Positions 51,701 through 59,559 of a stretch of DNA of 64,000 nt are shown piece after piece; within the stretch, counting starts at the first letter, position 1, and each line of letters begins with the position of its first letter. Location: positions 744,001-808,000 of the forward strand of contig CAVRSD010000005.1 in the NCBI GenBank assembly GCA_963723765.1. The letters are read 5' to 3'. This stretch comes from DATBAX01 sp963723765 (GTDB lineage Bacteria; Acidobacteriota; Terriglobia; Terriglobales; Acidobacteriaceae). The notes beneath the pieces were generated by a model. It worked only from the letters and a program-made list of their open reading frames with translations, was not told the origin of the DNA and searched no databases. The translations under genes and the position numbers were made by a program.

Positions 51701-52079
51701 ATGACTCCTGTGGCAGAACAAACATCTGACGAAGACCGCGCCTGCGAAGGGTGTGCTGGTGACGGACAAAGCTTTGGCCAAAATTCGGACGGCCATCGTA
51801 AAGGAAGGCATTTCGCCCGAGGAGGGCGGACTGCGCCTGGGCGTGCAGGGCGGCGGATGTTCGGGGTTGAGCTATAACATCCGCTTTGACACGCAGCCGC
51901 GTGAACGCGACCGGGTCTTTCAATTTGGGGACGTGAGGGTTTTTGTGGATCCGAAGTCATTCATCTACCTGCATGGCATGACTTTGGATTATCAGGAAAC
52001 GCTGATGCAGCAGGGATTTGTGTTCGTGAATCCGAACTCGACAAAATCCTGCGGGTGCGGAACTTCATTCTCAGGTTAG
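51701..52079 (+). CDS. iscA: A-type Fe-S carrier IscA (one-base frame break at the N-terminus possible)
   Basis: From GTG at 51753 the frame gives 108 residues: TDKALAKIRTAIVKEGIS, GLRLGVQGGGCSGLSYNI and the paired C-terminal cysteines SCGCGTSF, the three-Cys A-type carrier pattern. The GTG has only a poor site. An ATG at 51701 opens MTPVAEQTS, and removing one G (51728) joins it to TKTAPAKGVLVTDKA, a natural leader; the repaired product would have 125 residues. I list the longer span and consider an extra base in the data likely. It delivers clusters to target proteins. Confidence 0.85.
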
Positions 52080-52235
52080 TTACGGTGTAGCGCGGACGCC
52101 CACGTCCGTAACTGCGTTCAGAGGCAATCCATCGTCAGGCCTAATCTGCTGCCCGTCCTGTGCGAGCAATAACTAGATTGCCGGCGGTGTCACGGGCGTG
52201 GGCGCCCTCGCCACACGTACTAGCTTAATTATTCG

Positions 52236-52904
52236 ATGAACTCTGAGTTACAAACCGTCGTCTCACAAGAGGCCAAGGCTTCTGGAGACTACTTTGCCTT
52301 CTTTGCACTGCCGCAGAAGCTCAATCTGGACACCGCCTTGCTGGAGCGCGAGTTCTACAAGCTGAGCCGGAAGTTTCATCCAGATCTGTACGCGCGCGAA
52401 GGAAAAGCCAAGCAGGACTGGAGCATGGAGCAGACTTCCCTGCTCAATGACGCCTACCGTACCCTGAAAGACCCCATCCGGCGCACGGAATACCTGCTGC
52501 ACCTCCAAGGCGTGGAACTGGAAGAGCAGTCGAAGTCTGCCACGGAGAAAGCGCGAGCATCGGGTGACATCAAGAAACAGGTCGTGCCTCCAGATTTGCT
52601 GGAGGAAGTTTTTGAATTGAACATGCAGCTCGAAGAACTGCGCATGCACAAGAAGACGGGCGAAGACGACCCTGCCCTGGTGAAAGAACTTGAAACTCAG
52701 AGAGTATCGCTGGAGAACAAGCACGAAGCGCTGTTGGACGAACTGAAAGCCTATTGGAACCAGTGGGACAACTTTGTGGATAGTGGCAGCGAGGACGATC
52801 GCAACAAAGTGCGCGACAAGATGGTGGATTTGCTGAATCGCAGAAATTACATCAGGAATTTAGTAAGAGATGTGAATGAGGTATTGGAAAGCCAGCACAT
52901 TTAA
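52236..52904 (+). CDS. hscB: Fe-S assembly co-chaperone HscB (J-domain)
   Basis: A 222-residue protein with the J-domain HPD at residues 48-50 (RKFHPDLYA) followed by QTSLLNDAYRTLKDPIRRTE, and a C-terminal three-helix domain for IscU (EEVFELNMQLEELRMHKKTG). It is longer than E. coli HscB (171) because of a charged insertion (EEQSKSATEKARASGDIKKQ). It recruits IscU to HscA and stimulates its ATPase. Upstream lies a 156-bp gap with GC-rich repeats (GGACG-CCCA-CGTCC). Confidence 0.93.
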   Translation: MNSELQTVVSQEAKASGDYFAFFALPQKLNLDTALLEREFYKLSRKFHPDLYAREGKAKQDWSMEQTSLLNDAYRTLKDPIRRTEYLLHLQGVELEEQSKSATEKARASGDIKKQVVPPDLLEEVFELNMQLEELRMHKKTGEDDPALVKELETQRVSLENKHEALLDELKAYWNQWDNFVDSGSEDDRNKVRDKMVDLLNRRNYIRNLVRDVNEVLESQHI

Positions 52905-52911
52905 GGTTTGT

Positions 52912-52958
52912 GATTGCAGATTTTAGATCTTGAAATCTGCAATCAGAAATCTGCAATC
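52912..52958. repeat. GATTGCAGATTT hairpin just upstream of hscA
   Basis: GATTGCAGATTT (52912-52923) and AAATCTGCAATC (52933-52944) form a perfect 12-bp stem. A third copy AAATCTGCAATC (52947-52958) ends five bases before the hscA ATG and occupies its ribosome-site position. Confidence 0.75.
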
Positions 52959-52963
52959 GCACT

Positions 52964-54865
52964 ATGGCCAACGATCGCATTATCGGCATTGATCTCGGAA
53001 CGACGAACTCCCTGGTGGCGTTCATGCAGGGGGACAGCCCTGTGGTGATTCCGGGAGAGGACGGACTGAATCTTGTGCCCTCGGTTGTGGCGCTCGACGA
53101 GAAAGGCCAGATCATCGTCGGCAATGCGGCACGAAAGTATTTGATTAAAACTCCGGAACGCTCAGTTTATTCGATCAAACGGCTGATGGGGCGCGGAGTT
53201 GAAGACGTTCAGCAGGAGTTGAAGTTGTTCCCTTTCCATCTTGCGGACGATCTCGAAACTGGAGAAGTCATTCGCATCAAGCTCGGTGACAAGACTTTTA
53301 CGCCGCCGGAAATTTCCGCTTTCATTCTGCGACAACTCAAACGCAATGCTGAACGCTTCTTCAACGGCCCAATCACCAAAGCAGTGATCACAGTACCCGC
53401 CTATTTTAATGACGCCCAGCGGCAAGCTACGAAAGACGCTGGGCGCATCGCCGGACTGGAAGTGCTGCGCCTGGTGAATGAGCCGACGGCCGCGTCTCTG
53501 GCGTACGGGCTGGATCGAAAGCAGAACGGGATTGTCGCGGTATACGATCTGGGTGGCGGCACGTTCGATATCTCCATCCTCAAACTGCACGACGGCATTT
53601 TTGAAGTCATTGCCACCAATGGCGATACGCACCTCGGTGGCGATGATATCGACAATCTGCTGATCGCTATCGCCATTGACGACATTCGTGGAGACATGAA
53701 ACTCGACGCCTCGAAGAATGGCGAGATCGTGGCGACGATTCGTAAAGCCGTAATCGAAGCAAAGATCGCGTTATCGTCGCGATCGTCAGCCAAGCTGGAA
53801 ATCGAATTGCCGGATGGCAGGCATTATCTGCGGGAGATTACGCAGGAACAGTTCACCCAGTTGATTCAGCCGATTATTGATCGCACTGTCGGGCCGTGCA
53901 AACAGGCGTTGAAAGACGCTGGACTGAAGCCCGAACAGATTGACGAAGTGGTATTGGTGGGTGGTTCCACTCGCATTCCTAAAGTACGAGCGCTCGTGGA
54001 AGAACTGTTCAAGCGCAAGCCACACACCGATTTGAATCCCGATGAAGTTGTCGCACTCGGCGCGGCAGTGCAGGCTCATATTCTTTCCGGTGGCTCGGAA
54101 GCCACCGAGAACATGCTGTTGCTCGATGTCACTCCTCTGTCGCTGGGTATTGAAGTCGCCGGCGGCGTGACTGACAAAATTATTCTGCGGAACTCGACCA
54201 TTCCAGCTTCGGCGACGGAGCATTACACAACCCAGGTCGACGGACAGACGAATGTGGCGATCCATGTTTTGCAAGGCGAACGCGAACTGGCCAAGGATTG
54301 CCGATCGCTGGCACGCTTCGATCTGAAAGGCATTCCACCGATGACCGCGGGCATGCCGCGCATCGAGGTAAGGTTTCTCATCGATGCTAATGGCATTCTG
54401 CATGTGTCGGCGCGCGAACAACGCAGCGGCAAGGAAGCCGAAATCGAAGTGCAGCCCAGCTACGGACTGACCGACGAACAGGTTGAAGGCATGATTCTTG
54501 AGTCCTTCGATAATGCTGAGGAAGATTTTCGTCAGCGGCAGGTGATCGAAGCACGTAACGAGGCTGAGACAATTGTGGCGGCGCTCGATAAAGGCAGACA
54601 GAGTCCAGCATGGGGCGTGCTCACCAGCGATGAGAAAAAGCGGATTGCCCACTTGGAAAATGCGTTGCAAGAAAGCAAGAACGGCGACGACTATGATGCC
54701 ATCCGCAAAGCCATCGACGCACTCAATCAGGGCACGATGCGTCTCGCAGAATTGATGATGGACACCGCAGTCAACACTGCGCTGAAAGGCAAGACTATGG
54801 ACGATGCTGACATGGGCGAAGGACCTACAGCACCGCATCCGATGGCCAAAGCGGAGTTTGAGTAG
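52964..54865 (+). CDS. hscA: Fe-S assembly Hsp70 chaperone HscA
   Basis: A 633-residue Hsp70. The ATPase domain shows IIGIDLGTTNSLVAFMQG, VPAYFNDAQRQATKDAGRIA, YDLGGGTFDISILKL and VLVGGSTRIPKVRALVEELF. The substrate domain has LLLDVTPLSLGIEVAGGVTD and a helical lid ending in a short acidic tail. Position between hscB and fdx, and the LPPVK site in IscU, support HscA over DnaK. There is no ribosome site; the 12-bp repeat occupies that place, so translation may depend on coupling or on mRNA folding. Confidence 0.96.
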   Translation: MANDRIIGIDLGTTNSLVAFMQGDSPVVIPGEDGLNLVPSVVALDEKGQIIVGNAARKYLIKTPERSVYSIKRLMGRGVEDVQQELKLFPFHLADDLETGEVIRIKLGDKTFTPPEISAFILRQLKRNAERFFNGPITKAVITVPAYFNDAQRQATKDAGRIAGLEVLRLVNEPTAASLAYGLDRKQNGIVAVYDLGGGTFDISILKLHDGIFEVIATNGDTHLGGDDIDNLLIAIAIDDIRGDMKLDASKNGEIVATIRKAVIEAKIALSSRSSAKLEIELPDGRHYLREITQEQFTQLIQPIIDRTVGPCKQALKDAGLKPEQIDEVVLVGGSTRIPKVRALVEELFKRKPHTDLNPDEVVALGAAVQAHILSGGSEATENMLLLDVTPLSLGIEVAGGVTDKIILRNSTIPASATEHYTTQVDGQTNVAIHVLQGERELAKDCRSLARFDLKGIPPMTAGMPRIEVRFLIDANGILHVSAREQRSGKEAEIEVQPSYGLTDEQVEGMILESFDNAEEDFRQRQVIEARNEAETIVAALDKGRQSPAWGVLTSDEKKRIAHLENALQESKNGDDYDAIRKAIDALNQGTMRLAELMMDTAVNTALKGKTMDDADMGEGPTAPHPMAKAEFE

Positions 54866-54932
54866 TGGCCTTTGGCTGTTCGTCGTTGACTAAAAACACT
54901 TAAGATCGGCCCGAAGAGATCTAGGAGCAACT

Positions 54933-55343
54933 ATGGCTGAAGAAAAAACACATAGCTCGGGAACGGCAACCGCCGAAATCGGAGATAACACGGTTGAGGT
55001 AACGTTTCTTCCCGAAGGTAAGACCGTGCATTTCGAAAACGGCAAGCTGCCGTACAAAGAACACGGAAAAAAGCAATCGCTGCTCGATGTTGCTCTGAAC
55101 AATGGCGTGCGTCTCGATCATGCCTGCGGGGGCAACAACGCTTGCACGACCTGCCATATCTGGATCAAAGAAGGCGCGCAAAATATTTCCGAAATGGACG
55201 ACGATGAAGCCGACCGGCTGGACATGGCTGCCGATCTCCAGTTAAACTCCCGCCTTGGCTGTCAGGCAACGATTCTGAAGCCCGGCAAGGTAGTAGTGGA
55301 AATTCCGGCGTGGAACCGGAATTACGTTTCGGAAGAACACTAG
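54933..55343 (+). CDS. fdx: [2Fe-2S] ferredoxin of the isc operon
   Basis: A 136-residue adrenodoxin-type ferredoxin with cluster ligands C65, C71, C74 and C110 (HACGGNNACTTCHIW and RLGCQATI). The N-terminal 20 residues are extra (MAEEKTHSSGTATAE). AGGAG lies before the ATG. It supplies electrons for cluster assembly on IscU. It follows hscA by 67 bp, a gap holding a short GTTGGC-type repeat word (TGGCCTTTGGCTGTTCGTCG). Confidence 0.95.
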   Translation: MAEEKTHSSGTATAEIGDNTVEVTFLPEGKTVHFENGKLPYKEHGKKQSLLDVALNNGVRLDHACGGNNACTTCHIWIKEGAQNISEMDDDEADRLDMAADLQLNSRLGCQATILKPGKVVVEIPAWNRNYVSEEH

Positions 55344-55365
55344 AAAGTAGGCGTTAGTCGTGCGC

Positions 55366-55391
55366 CATTGGTCTTTGGCCAACGACCAATG
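55366..55391. repeat. CATTGGTC palindrome before iscX
   Basis: CATTGGTCTTTGG and CCAACGACCAATG abut and pair at 12 of 13 positions. The adjoining words GGACGACGAACGACCAAGGAG run into the ribosome site of iscX. Confidence 0.65.
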
Positions 55392-55420
55392 ACGGACGAC
55401 GAACGACCAAGGAGTTTTGC

Positions 55421-55642
55421 ATGCCGAAAGAACTAACCTGGGATGATGCCGATGACATTGGAATCTCGCTCTCGGATAAGCATCCGGAAGTGAATCCCCT
55501 GGAAGTGCGCTTTACCGACCTGCATCGCTACGTCGTCGAGCTGGCCGACTTCAAGGACGACCCCAAGAAATCCAATGAAGGCAAGCTGGAAGCCATCCAA
55601 ATGGCTTGGCATTCGGAAGTTTTGGACCGCACCCAGGGCTAA
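55421..55642 (+). CDS. iscX: Fe-S assembly protein IscX
   Basis: A 73-residue acidic protein with AAGGAG upstream. LTWDDADDIGISLSDKHPEV, then VRFTDLHRYVVELADFKDDP and ESKLEAIQMAW-like NEGKLEAIQMAWHSEV, are the complete IscX family pattern. It binds IscS and iron and tunes the desulfurase rate. It closes the isc operon; a GTCATCCTGAG element (55652) follows after nine bases. Confidence 0.95.
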   Translation: MPKELTWDDADDIGISLSDKHPEVNPLEVRFTDLHRYVVELADFKDDPKKSNEGKLEAIQMAWHSEVLDRTQG

Positions 55643-55651
55643 AGATTTCTA

Positions 55652-55715
55652 TGTCATCCTGAGCGAAGTGGATTCGGACGCGAAGCGGCTGAATCCGCGC
55701 AGTCGAAGGACCCCT
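55652..55715 (+). repeat. GTCATCCTGAG element, 64-bp copy with a different core
   Basis: Edges match the 38819 and 39059 copies (GTCATCCTGAGCG ... GCAGTCGAAGGACCCCTA). The core is GGATTC ... GAATCC with inner CGC-GAA-GCG, so the stem sequence differs but still pairs. Confidence 0.8.
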
Positions 55716-55729
55716 AGAGCATTTCAGAT

Positions 55730-55790
55730 TTAGGATTGCAGATTGCAGATTTTCACGCCAATCTGCAATCCAAAATCTCCAATCTAAAAT
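55730..55790. repeat. ATTGCAGATT-type repeat tract downstream of iscX
   Basis: The words GGATTGCAGATTGCAGATT and AATCTGCAATCCAAAATCT face each other and can form a hairpin, as at 52912. The tract ends at the galT stop region. A weaker copy lies at 60511-60546. Confidence 0.6.
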
Positions 55791-56828
55791 TTACCTCCCG
55801 GCCGACGTCACTTCTTCCATGCCTGCTTCCCGCAAAAACTTCGCAGCTTCCTCGGGCGGCGTGGGATTGATGTAAAAACCTGTCCCCCACTCGAAGCCCG
55901 CTGTTTTCGTCAGCTTGGGCATGAACTCGACATGCCAGTGATAGTGATCGTTGTTGGCGTCCTGCACCGGTGAAGTGTGAATCAAGAGATTGTAGGGCGG
56001 ATTGTCGAGAACACGGTCTGCCTTGTTGAGCAAAACCTTGATGGCCTTCGCCAGGTTCTCGAACATGTGGGTGGAGGAATTTTCGAAAGCGGACTCGTGC
56101 TGCCGGGGAAGAATCCAGGTTTCGAAGGGAAAGCGCGGAGCATAGGGAGCCAGAGTAACGAAGTCACTATTTTCGGCGACCACGCGACTGCCATCCTCTG
56201 TTTCCTGGCGGATGATGTCGCAAAAAACACAGCGCTCTTTGTAAATGTAGTACTGCTTCGCGCCTTCGATCTCCTCAGCCACGTAAATGGGAACGATGGG
56301 CAGCGCAATCAACTGCGAATGCGCATGCTCGAGCGACGCACCTGCGGCCTCGCCATGATTCTTGAAAATCAGGATGCACTTGAAGCGCCGGTCTTTTTTC
56401 AGGTCGAGAATACGATCCCGGAAAGTCCAGAGAACGTCTTCGATGCGTTTGGGCGGCAGAGTCGCGAGACTGGCGCTGTGATCAGGCGTCTCGATGATGA
56501 CCTCGTGTGCGCCAATGCCATTCATCCGGTCGAACATGCCCTCAGCCTGGCGGTTAAGATTGCCCTCGATGCCAAGTGCAGGAAATTTGTTGGGAACTAC
56601 GCGAACCGTCCATCCGGGAGTGTCGCGTTGGGGCGGTGGTCCGCCGTTGGGATTGGGGCGATAGGCCTGGATCTCCGGCGGAGTTTTACTCTCATTGCCG
56701 TAACAAAAAGGACAGAAACCGCCTTTGAGTTTATTGGTCTCGCGAACGAAGTCCGTTGGGCGCTTGGCGCGGTCCGTCGAAATAATAACCCAACGGCCTA
56801 CGATGGGATCTTTTCTAAGCTCGGGCAA
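55791..56828 (-). CDS. galT: Galactose-1-phosphate uridylyltransferase
   Basis: A 345-residue HIT-superfamily transferase of the Leloir pathway, from a TTG start with AAAGGA upstream (MPELRKDPIVGRWVIISTDR). The zinc-site entry has CPFCYGNE, with the second Cys pair CVFCDIIRQE further on. HGEAAGASLEHAHSQLIALP contains the structural His, and YHWHVEFMPKL the nucleophile His-x-His. Length is typical. No galK or galE is adjacent. Related ADP-glucose phosphorylases share this pattern, so the specificity is likely but not certain. Confidence 0.9.
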   Translation of the reverse strand: MPELRKDPIVGRWVIISTDRAKRPTDFVRETNKLKGGFCPFCYGNESKTPPEIQAYRPNPNGGPPPQRDTPGWTVRVVPNKFPALGIEGNLNRQAEGMFDRMNGIGAHEVIIETPDHSASLATLPPKRIEDVLWTFRDRILDLKKDRRFKCILIFKNHGEAAGASLEHAHSQLIALPIVPIYVAEEIEGAKQYYIYKERCVFCDIIRQETEDGSRVVAENSDFVTLAPYAPRFPFETWILPRQHESAFENSSTHMFENLAKAIKVLLNKADRVLDNPPYNLLIHTSPVQDANNDHYHWHVEFMPKLTKTAGFEWGTGFYINPTPPEEAAKFLREAGMEEVTSAGR

Positions 56829-56868
56829 TACTGCGTCCTTTCAACCGGGCCGAAGCCGTGTTTTTATT

Positions 56869-57315
56869 TTAAGCCGCAGGGAAGGCATTCTGAAACAACT
56901 CGAACTGCGGCTGCGTGGATTGCTCATAATATACGCTGACTACATCGAAACGCCACTGGCACGAAGGTGGCAAGTGACGCAGGTAATCGCGGGCCACGGC
57001 GACGAGAGCGCGGCGCTTATCGTGATCCACGGCAGCTTCGGCGGGTTTCACATCGTGGGTGGTGCGAGTCTTCACCTCGATGAAGCAGAGGACGTCTTTG
57101 TCCCAACCGATCAAATCGATTTCTCCACGGCGATGCGGCGAACGGAAATTGCGGGCCACGATAATGTAGCCGCATAGGCGAAGGTAGAAGTAGGTATCTT
57201 CTTCGCCGCGACGTCCGGTGCGCTGGTGTTGGGGAGCGGTGTCGGGTGGAAGGAGCTTTAGAGCCAGGAAATCCAGGGCTCGAACGGTGGCGTGGGCGAT
57301 ACGTCCGGAAGACAT
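56869..57315 (-). CDS. YraN/UPF0102-family endonuclease-like protein
   Basis: A 148-residue protein with the UPF0102 pattern: TGRRGEEDTYFYLRLCGYII, ARNFRSPHRRGEIDLIGWDK, and FIEVKTRTTHDVKPAEAAVD. E-x-D and E-V-K are the PD-(D/E)XK nuclease elements. About 35 extra residues precede the conserved part. Function in the cell is not settled; some members act with DNA processing. The start codon lies inside an 11-bp inverted repeat (57303-57313 / 57329-57339). Confidence 0.88.
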   Translation of the reverse strand: MSSGRIAHATVRALDFLALKLLPPDTAPQHQRTGRRGEEDTYFYLRLCGYIIVARNFRSPHRRGEIDLIGWDKDVLCFIEVKTRTTHDVKPAEAAVDHDKRRALVAVARDYLRHLPPSCQWRFDVVSVYYEQSTQPQFELFQNAFPAA

Positions 57316-57339
57316 AGGTTTTAGGCTAGTCTTCCGGAC
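57303..57339. promoter_or_regulatory. 11-bp inverted repeat over the yraN start
   Basis: GTCCGGAAGAC and GTCTTCCGGAC pair perfectly around a 15-base loop. Codons 2 to 5 of yraN lie in one arm, so the mRNA could fold back on its own start. Confidence 0.4.
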
Positions 57340-57346
57340 TGAGTTT

Positions 57347-57370
57347 GGCTGTGACGGACGTCACACAGCC
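57347..57370. promoter_or_regulatory. CRP-like site or hairpin between aminotransferase and yraN
   Basis: TGTGA-CGGACG-TCACA (57350-57365) is an exact CRP consensus. The same bases form the stem GGCTGTGACG / CGTCACACAGCC with a 2-base bulge just after the aminotransferase stop, so a terminator is an equal alternative. Confidence 0.4.
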
Positions 57371-57372
57371 AG

Positions 57373-58728
57373 TTAGTTGCCCTTGTTCACGATGGCAATG
57401 CATTCTTCTAGAACATCGACCGCAACATCGGCTTCGTCTTTGGTGACGATGAGCGGTGGTGCGATGCGGATTGTGCTCGGGCCGCATCCCAGAAACAGAA
57501 CGCCGCGCTCGAAGGCGAGTTCGACGATGCGGTCGCGCTCGGCCGCTGCATATTCTTTGGTTTTCTTGTCTTTGATGATTTCGACGCCGATCATCAGACC
57601 GCGGCCACGGACATCGCCAACGATCTCGAACTTCTTCGGCCAGTCCGCCATGCGTTTCATCATGTGATTGCCGACTTCAGTGGAATTTTCCCGCAAGTGC
57701 TCGCGCTCGATGACATCGAGTGTGGCCAGCGCCGCGGCGATACAGACTGGGTTTCCCCCGAATGTCGAAGCGTGAGAGCCGGGGACCCAATCCATGACAT
57801 CGGCTTTGCTGATGACTACGCCCAGCGGCATGCCGGAAGCAATTCCCTTGGCGCTGCAAACGATATCAGGATGCACGCCGGTGTGCTCGATGGCCCACCA
57901 TTTGCCGGTGCGTCCCATGCCGCTTTGAACTTCGTCTGCGACCAGAAGAATTCCGTGCTTGTCGCAGATGCGGCGCAGTTCTTGCATGAAGATTGTCGGA
58001 GCTACAACATATCCGCCTTCGCCTTGGACCGGCTCGACGAAAATCGCGGCGACTTCCTCGGGCGGAAGCGTGGTCTTGAACAGCTTGTCTTCGATGAAGC
58101 GAGCGCAACCGAGCGCGAAAGCGTCGGCATCCTGCGCGCCACCTTCGCATCCACGATAGACATCGGGATAACGAATGTGCGTGACGCCCGGGACCGGAGC
58201 GCCGAAACGGCGCTTCTGCTGCGGCTTTGAGCCGGTCAGCGAAAGCGCGCCCATGGTGCGTCCGTGGAAAGCTCCGAAGAACGCGATCACGTTTTGGCGC
58301 TTGGTGTGATAGCGGGCCAGCTTCAACGCGCACTCCACCGCTTCCGCGCCGGAGTTGCCGTAATACACGCGGTGCGGGCCGGGCATGGGAGCGATCTTCG
58401 AAAGCCGCTCGGCGAGAGTGACCAGGCTCTCGTAATAAAAATCCGTGCCTGACATGTGGATCAGCTCGCCGGCCTGCTTCTGAATGGCGGCGACGACGTC
58501 CGGATGGCAATGGCCGGTGGAAGTCACGGCGATGCCGGCGGAAAAGTCGAAGAACTCGTTGCCGTCCACGTCGGTGACCACAATGCCGCGGCCTTGCTTG
58601 GCCACCATCGGGTAAGAGCGGGTATAGGACGGCGAAATGTACCGGGCGTCGCCCTCGAGCACGCGCTTGGCATTGGGCCCGGGCAGGGCGGTCTTGATTT
58701 TGGGTCCGATTAAGGTTTTGGTGGTCAT
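57373..58728 (-). CDS. Class III PLP aminotransferase (4-aminobutyrate / acetylornithine type)
   Basis: A 451-residue enzyme with GGAG before the start. Family blocks are ARYISPSYTRSYPMVAKQGR, DFSAGIAVTSTGHCHPDVV, YYGNSGAEAVECALKLARYH, then LLVADEVQSGMGRTGKWWAI and the PLP Lys in CSAKGIASGMPLGVVIS. GRGLMIGVEIIKD near the end matches GabT-like members. Substrate could be 4-aminobutyrate, acetylornithine or another omega-amino acid. Arginine-biosynthesis neighbours are absent, so I favour GabT-like without committing. Confidence 0.87.
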   Translation of the reverse strand: MTTKTLIGPKIKTALPGPNAKRVLEGDARYISPSYTRSYPMVAKQGRGIVVTDVDGNEFFDFSAGIAVTSTGHCHPDVVAAIQKQAGELIHMSGTDFYYESLVTLAERLSKIAPMPGPHRVYYGNSGAEAVECALKLARYHTKRQNVIAFFGAFHGRTMGALSLTGSKPQQKRRFGAPVPGVTHIRYPDVYRGCEGGAQDADAFALGCARFIEDKLFKTTLPPEEVAAIFVEPVQGEGGYVVAPTIFMQELRRICDKHGILLVADEVQSGMGRTGKWWAIEHTGVHPDIVCSAKGIASGMPLGVVISKADVMDWVPGSHASTFGGNPVCIAAALATLDVIEREHLRENSTEVGNHMMKRMADWPKKFEIVGDVRGRGLMIGVEIIKDKKTKEYAAAERDRIVELAFERGVLFLGCGPSTIRIAPPLIVTKDEADVAVDVLEECIAIVNKGN

Positions 58729-59138
58729 GGAATTCTCCGAAAGCAGTCGTTGGCCGTTCGTCGTTGGTCGTTGGCCTGGAGCATTAGCTTGGCTGCGGTT
58801 GGGCAGACCAAGGCTTTAAGCCAAATTCAAATCTTTGGAAGGGATCGGAAGTTAGTCGCTACCGAAGAGGCTGGGACGCGTCTGTGAGGGCAACACTGCC
58901 AGATGGCGGCGCGGGCACACTAAGAACTGTAGCCAGCACGCGGGCAGGTGCGAATTGGGACTCTGATAACGCATCGGTAAACATTCCTGGATTCATTATA
59001 GCTTGGCCGGGGCGATGGCGTAACCCCCTGTTTTAGGGGCGGTTGTTGGCCATTGGCCGTTGGTCGTTGGCTATCAGATCAGATTTTGAGTTTCGAGGAA
59101 TTGGTGGGATTATGGGGGCAGGATGGAAGGGAGGCAGG
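58729..59138. other. 410-bp intergenic region with two GTTGGTCGTTGGC repeats
   Basis: Two direct copies of a 30-bp word (58746-58775 and 59042-59071) match at 26 of 30 positions and end GTTGGTCGTTGGC. No gene was seen between them. Confidence 0.6.
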
Positions 59139-59474
59139 ATGAAAGCTCTAACGGCTTGTTCGTGTGCTCTGATAATCGTCACGGTTGCGCTCGGCCAAGG
59201 CTTTAAACCTCCCTCGGGATATGTGCCTGATTCAGCTACGGCAGTGCAGATAGCAGAGGCTGTGCTAAGCCCAATTTATGGAAAAGAACATATCGAATCT
59301 GAAAGACCATTCACGGCTACGCTAAAAGGTGATACTTGGACTGTTGAGGGAACTCTGCGATGCCCCGACGGCAAGGGAGGCATGAGGATGAGTACCGAGT
59401 GTGACGGCGGAGTCGCGGTCGTAAAGATTTCGAAGCACAACGCACGTATTCTTTACATGATGCACGGAAAGTAA
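59139..59474 (+). CDS. Secreted NTF2-fold immunity-like protein
   Basis: A 111-residue product from the ATG at 59139 with GGGAGG upstream; the frame is open from 59043 but without a site. A signal peptide (MKALTACSCALIIVTVALG) precedes GYVPDSATAVQIAEAVLSPI, then YGKEHIESERPFTATLKGD, TWTVEGTLRCPDGKGG and CDGGVAVVKISKHNARILYM. I recognise this as the NTF2-fold immunity (Imm-NTF2-2 type) pattern. Such proteins neutralise secreted toxins, but no toxin gene is nearby and the protein is exported, so the role is open. Confidence 0.7.
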   Translation: MKALTACSCALIIVTVALGQGFKPPSGYVPDSATAVQIAEAVLSPIYGKEHIESERPFTATLKGDTWTVEGTLRCPDGKGGMRMSTECDGGVAVVKISKHNARILYMMHGK

Positions 59475-59559
59475 AATTCAAAACAGCCCGTCATCAAATT
59501 CTCCGAATCGTAGGCCTCACCTTCTCTCGTCTGTTATCTTTAAAGCTCTCCTGATTCCC

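Noticed and set aside
53786..54838. 350-codon frame antisense to hscA
   Set aside because: Mirrors the codon structure of a certain gene, with no start signal or family motif. The same applies to long antisense frames opposite galT (55977-56939) and gatA (38998-39936).
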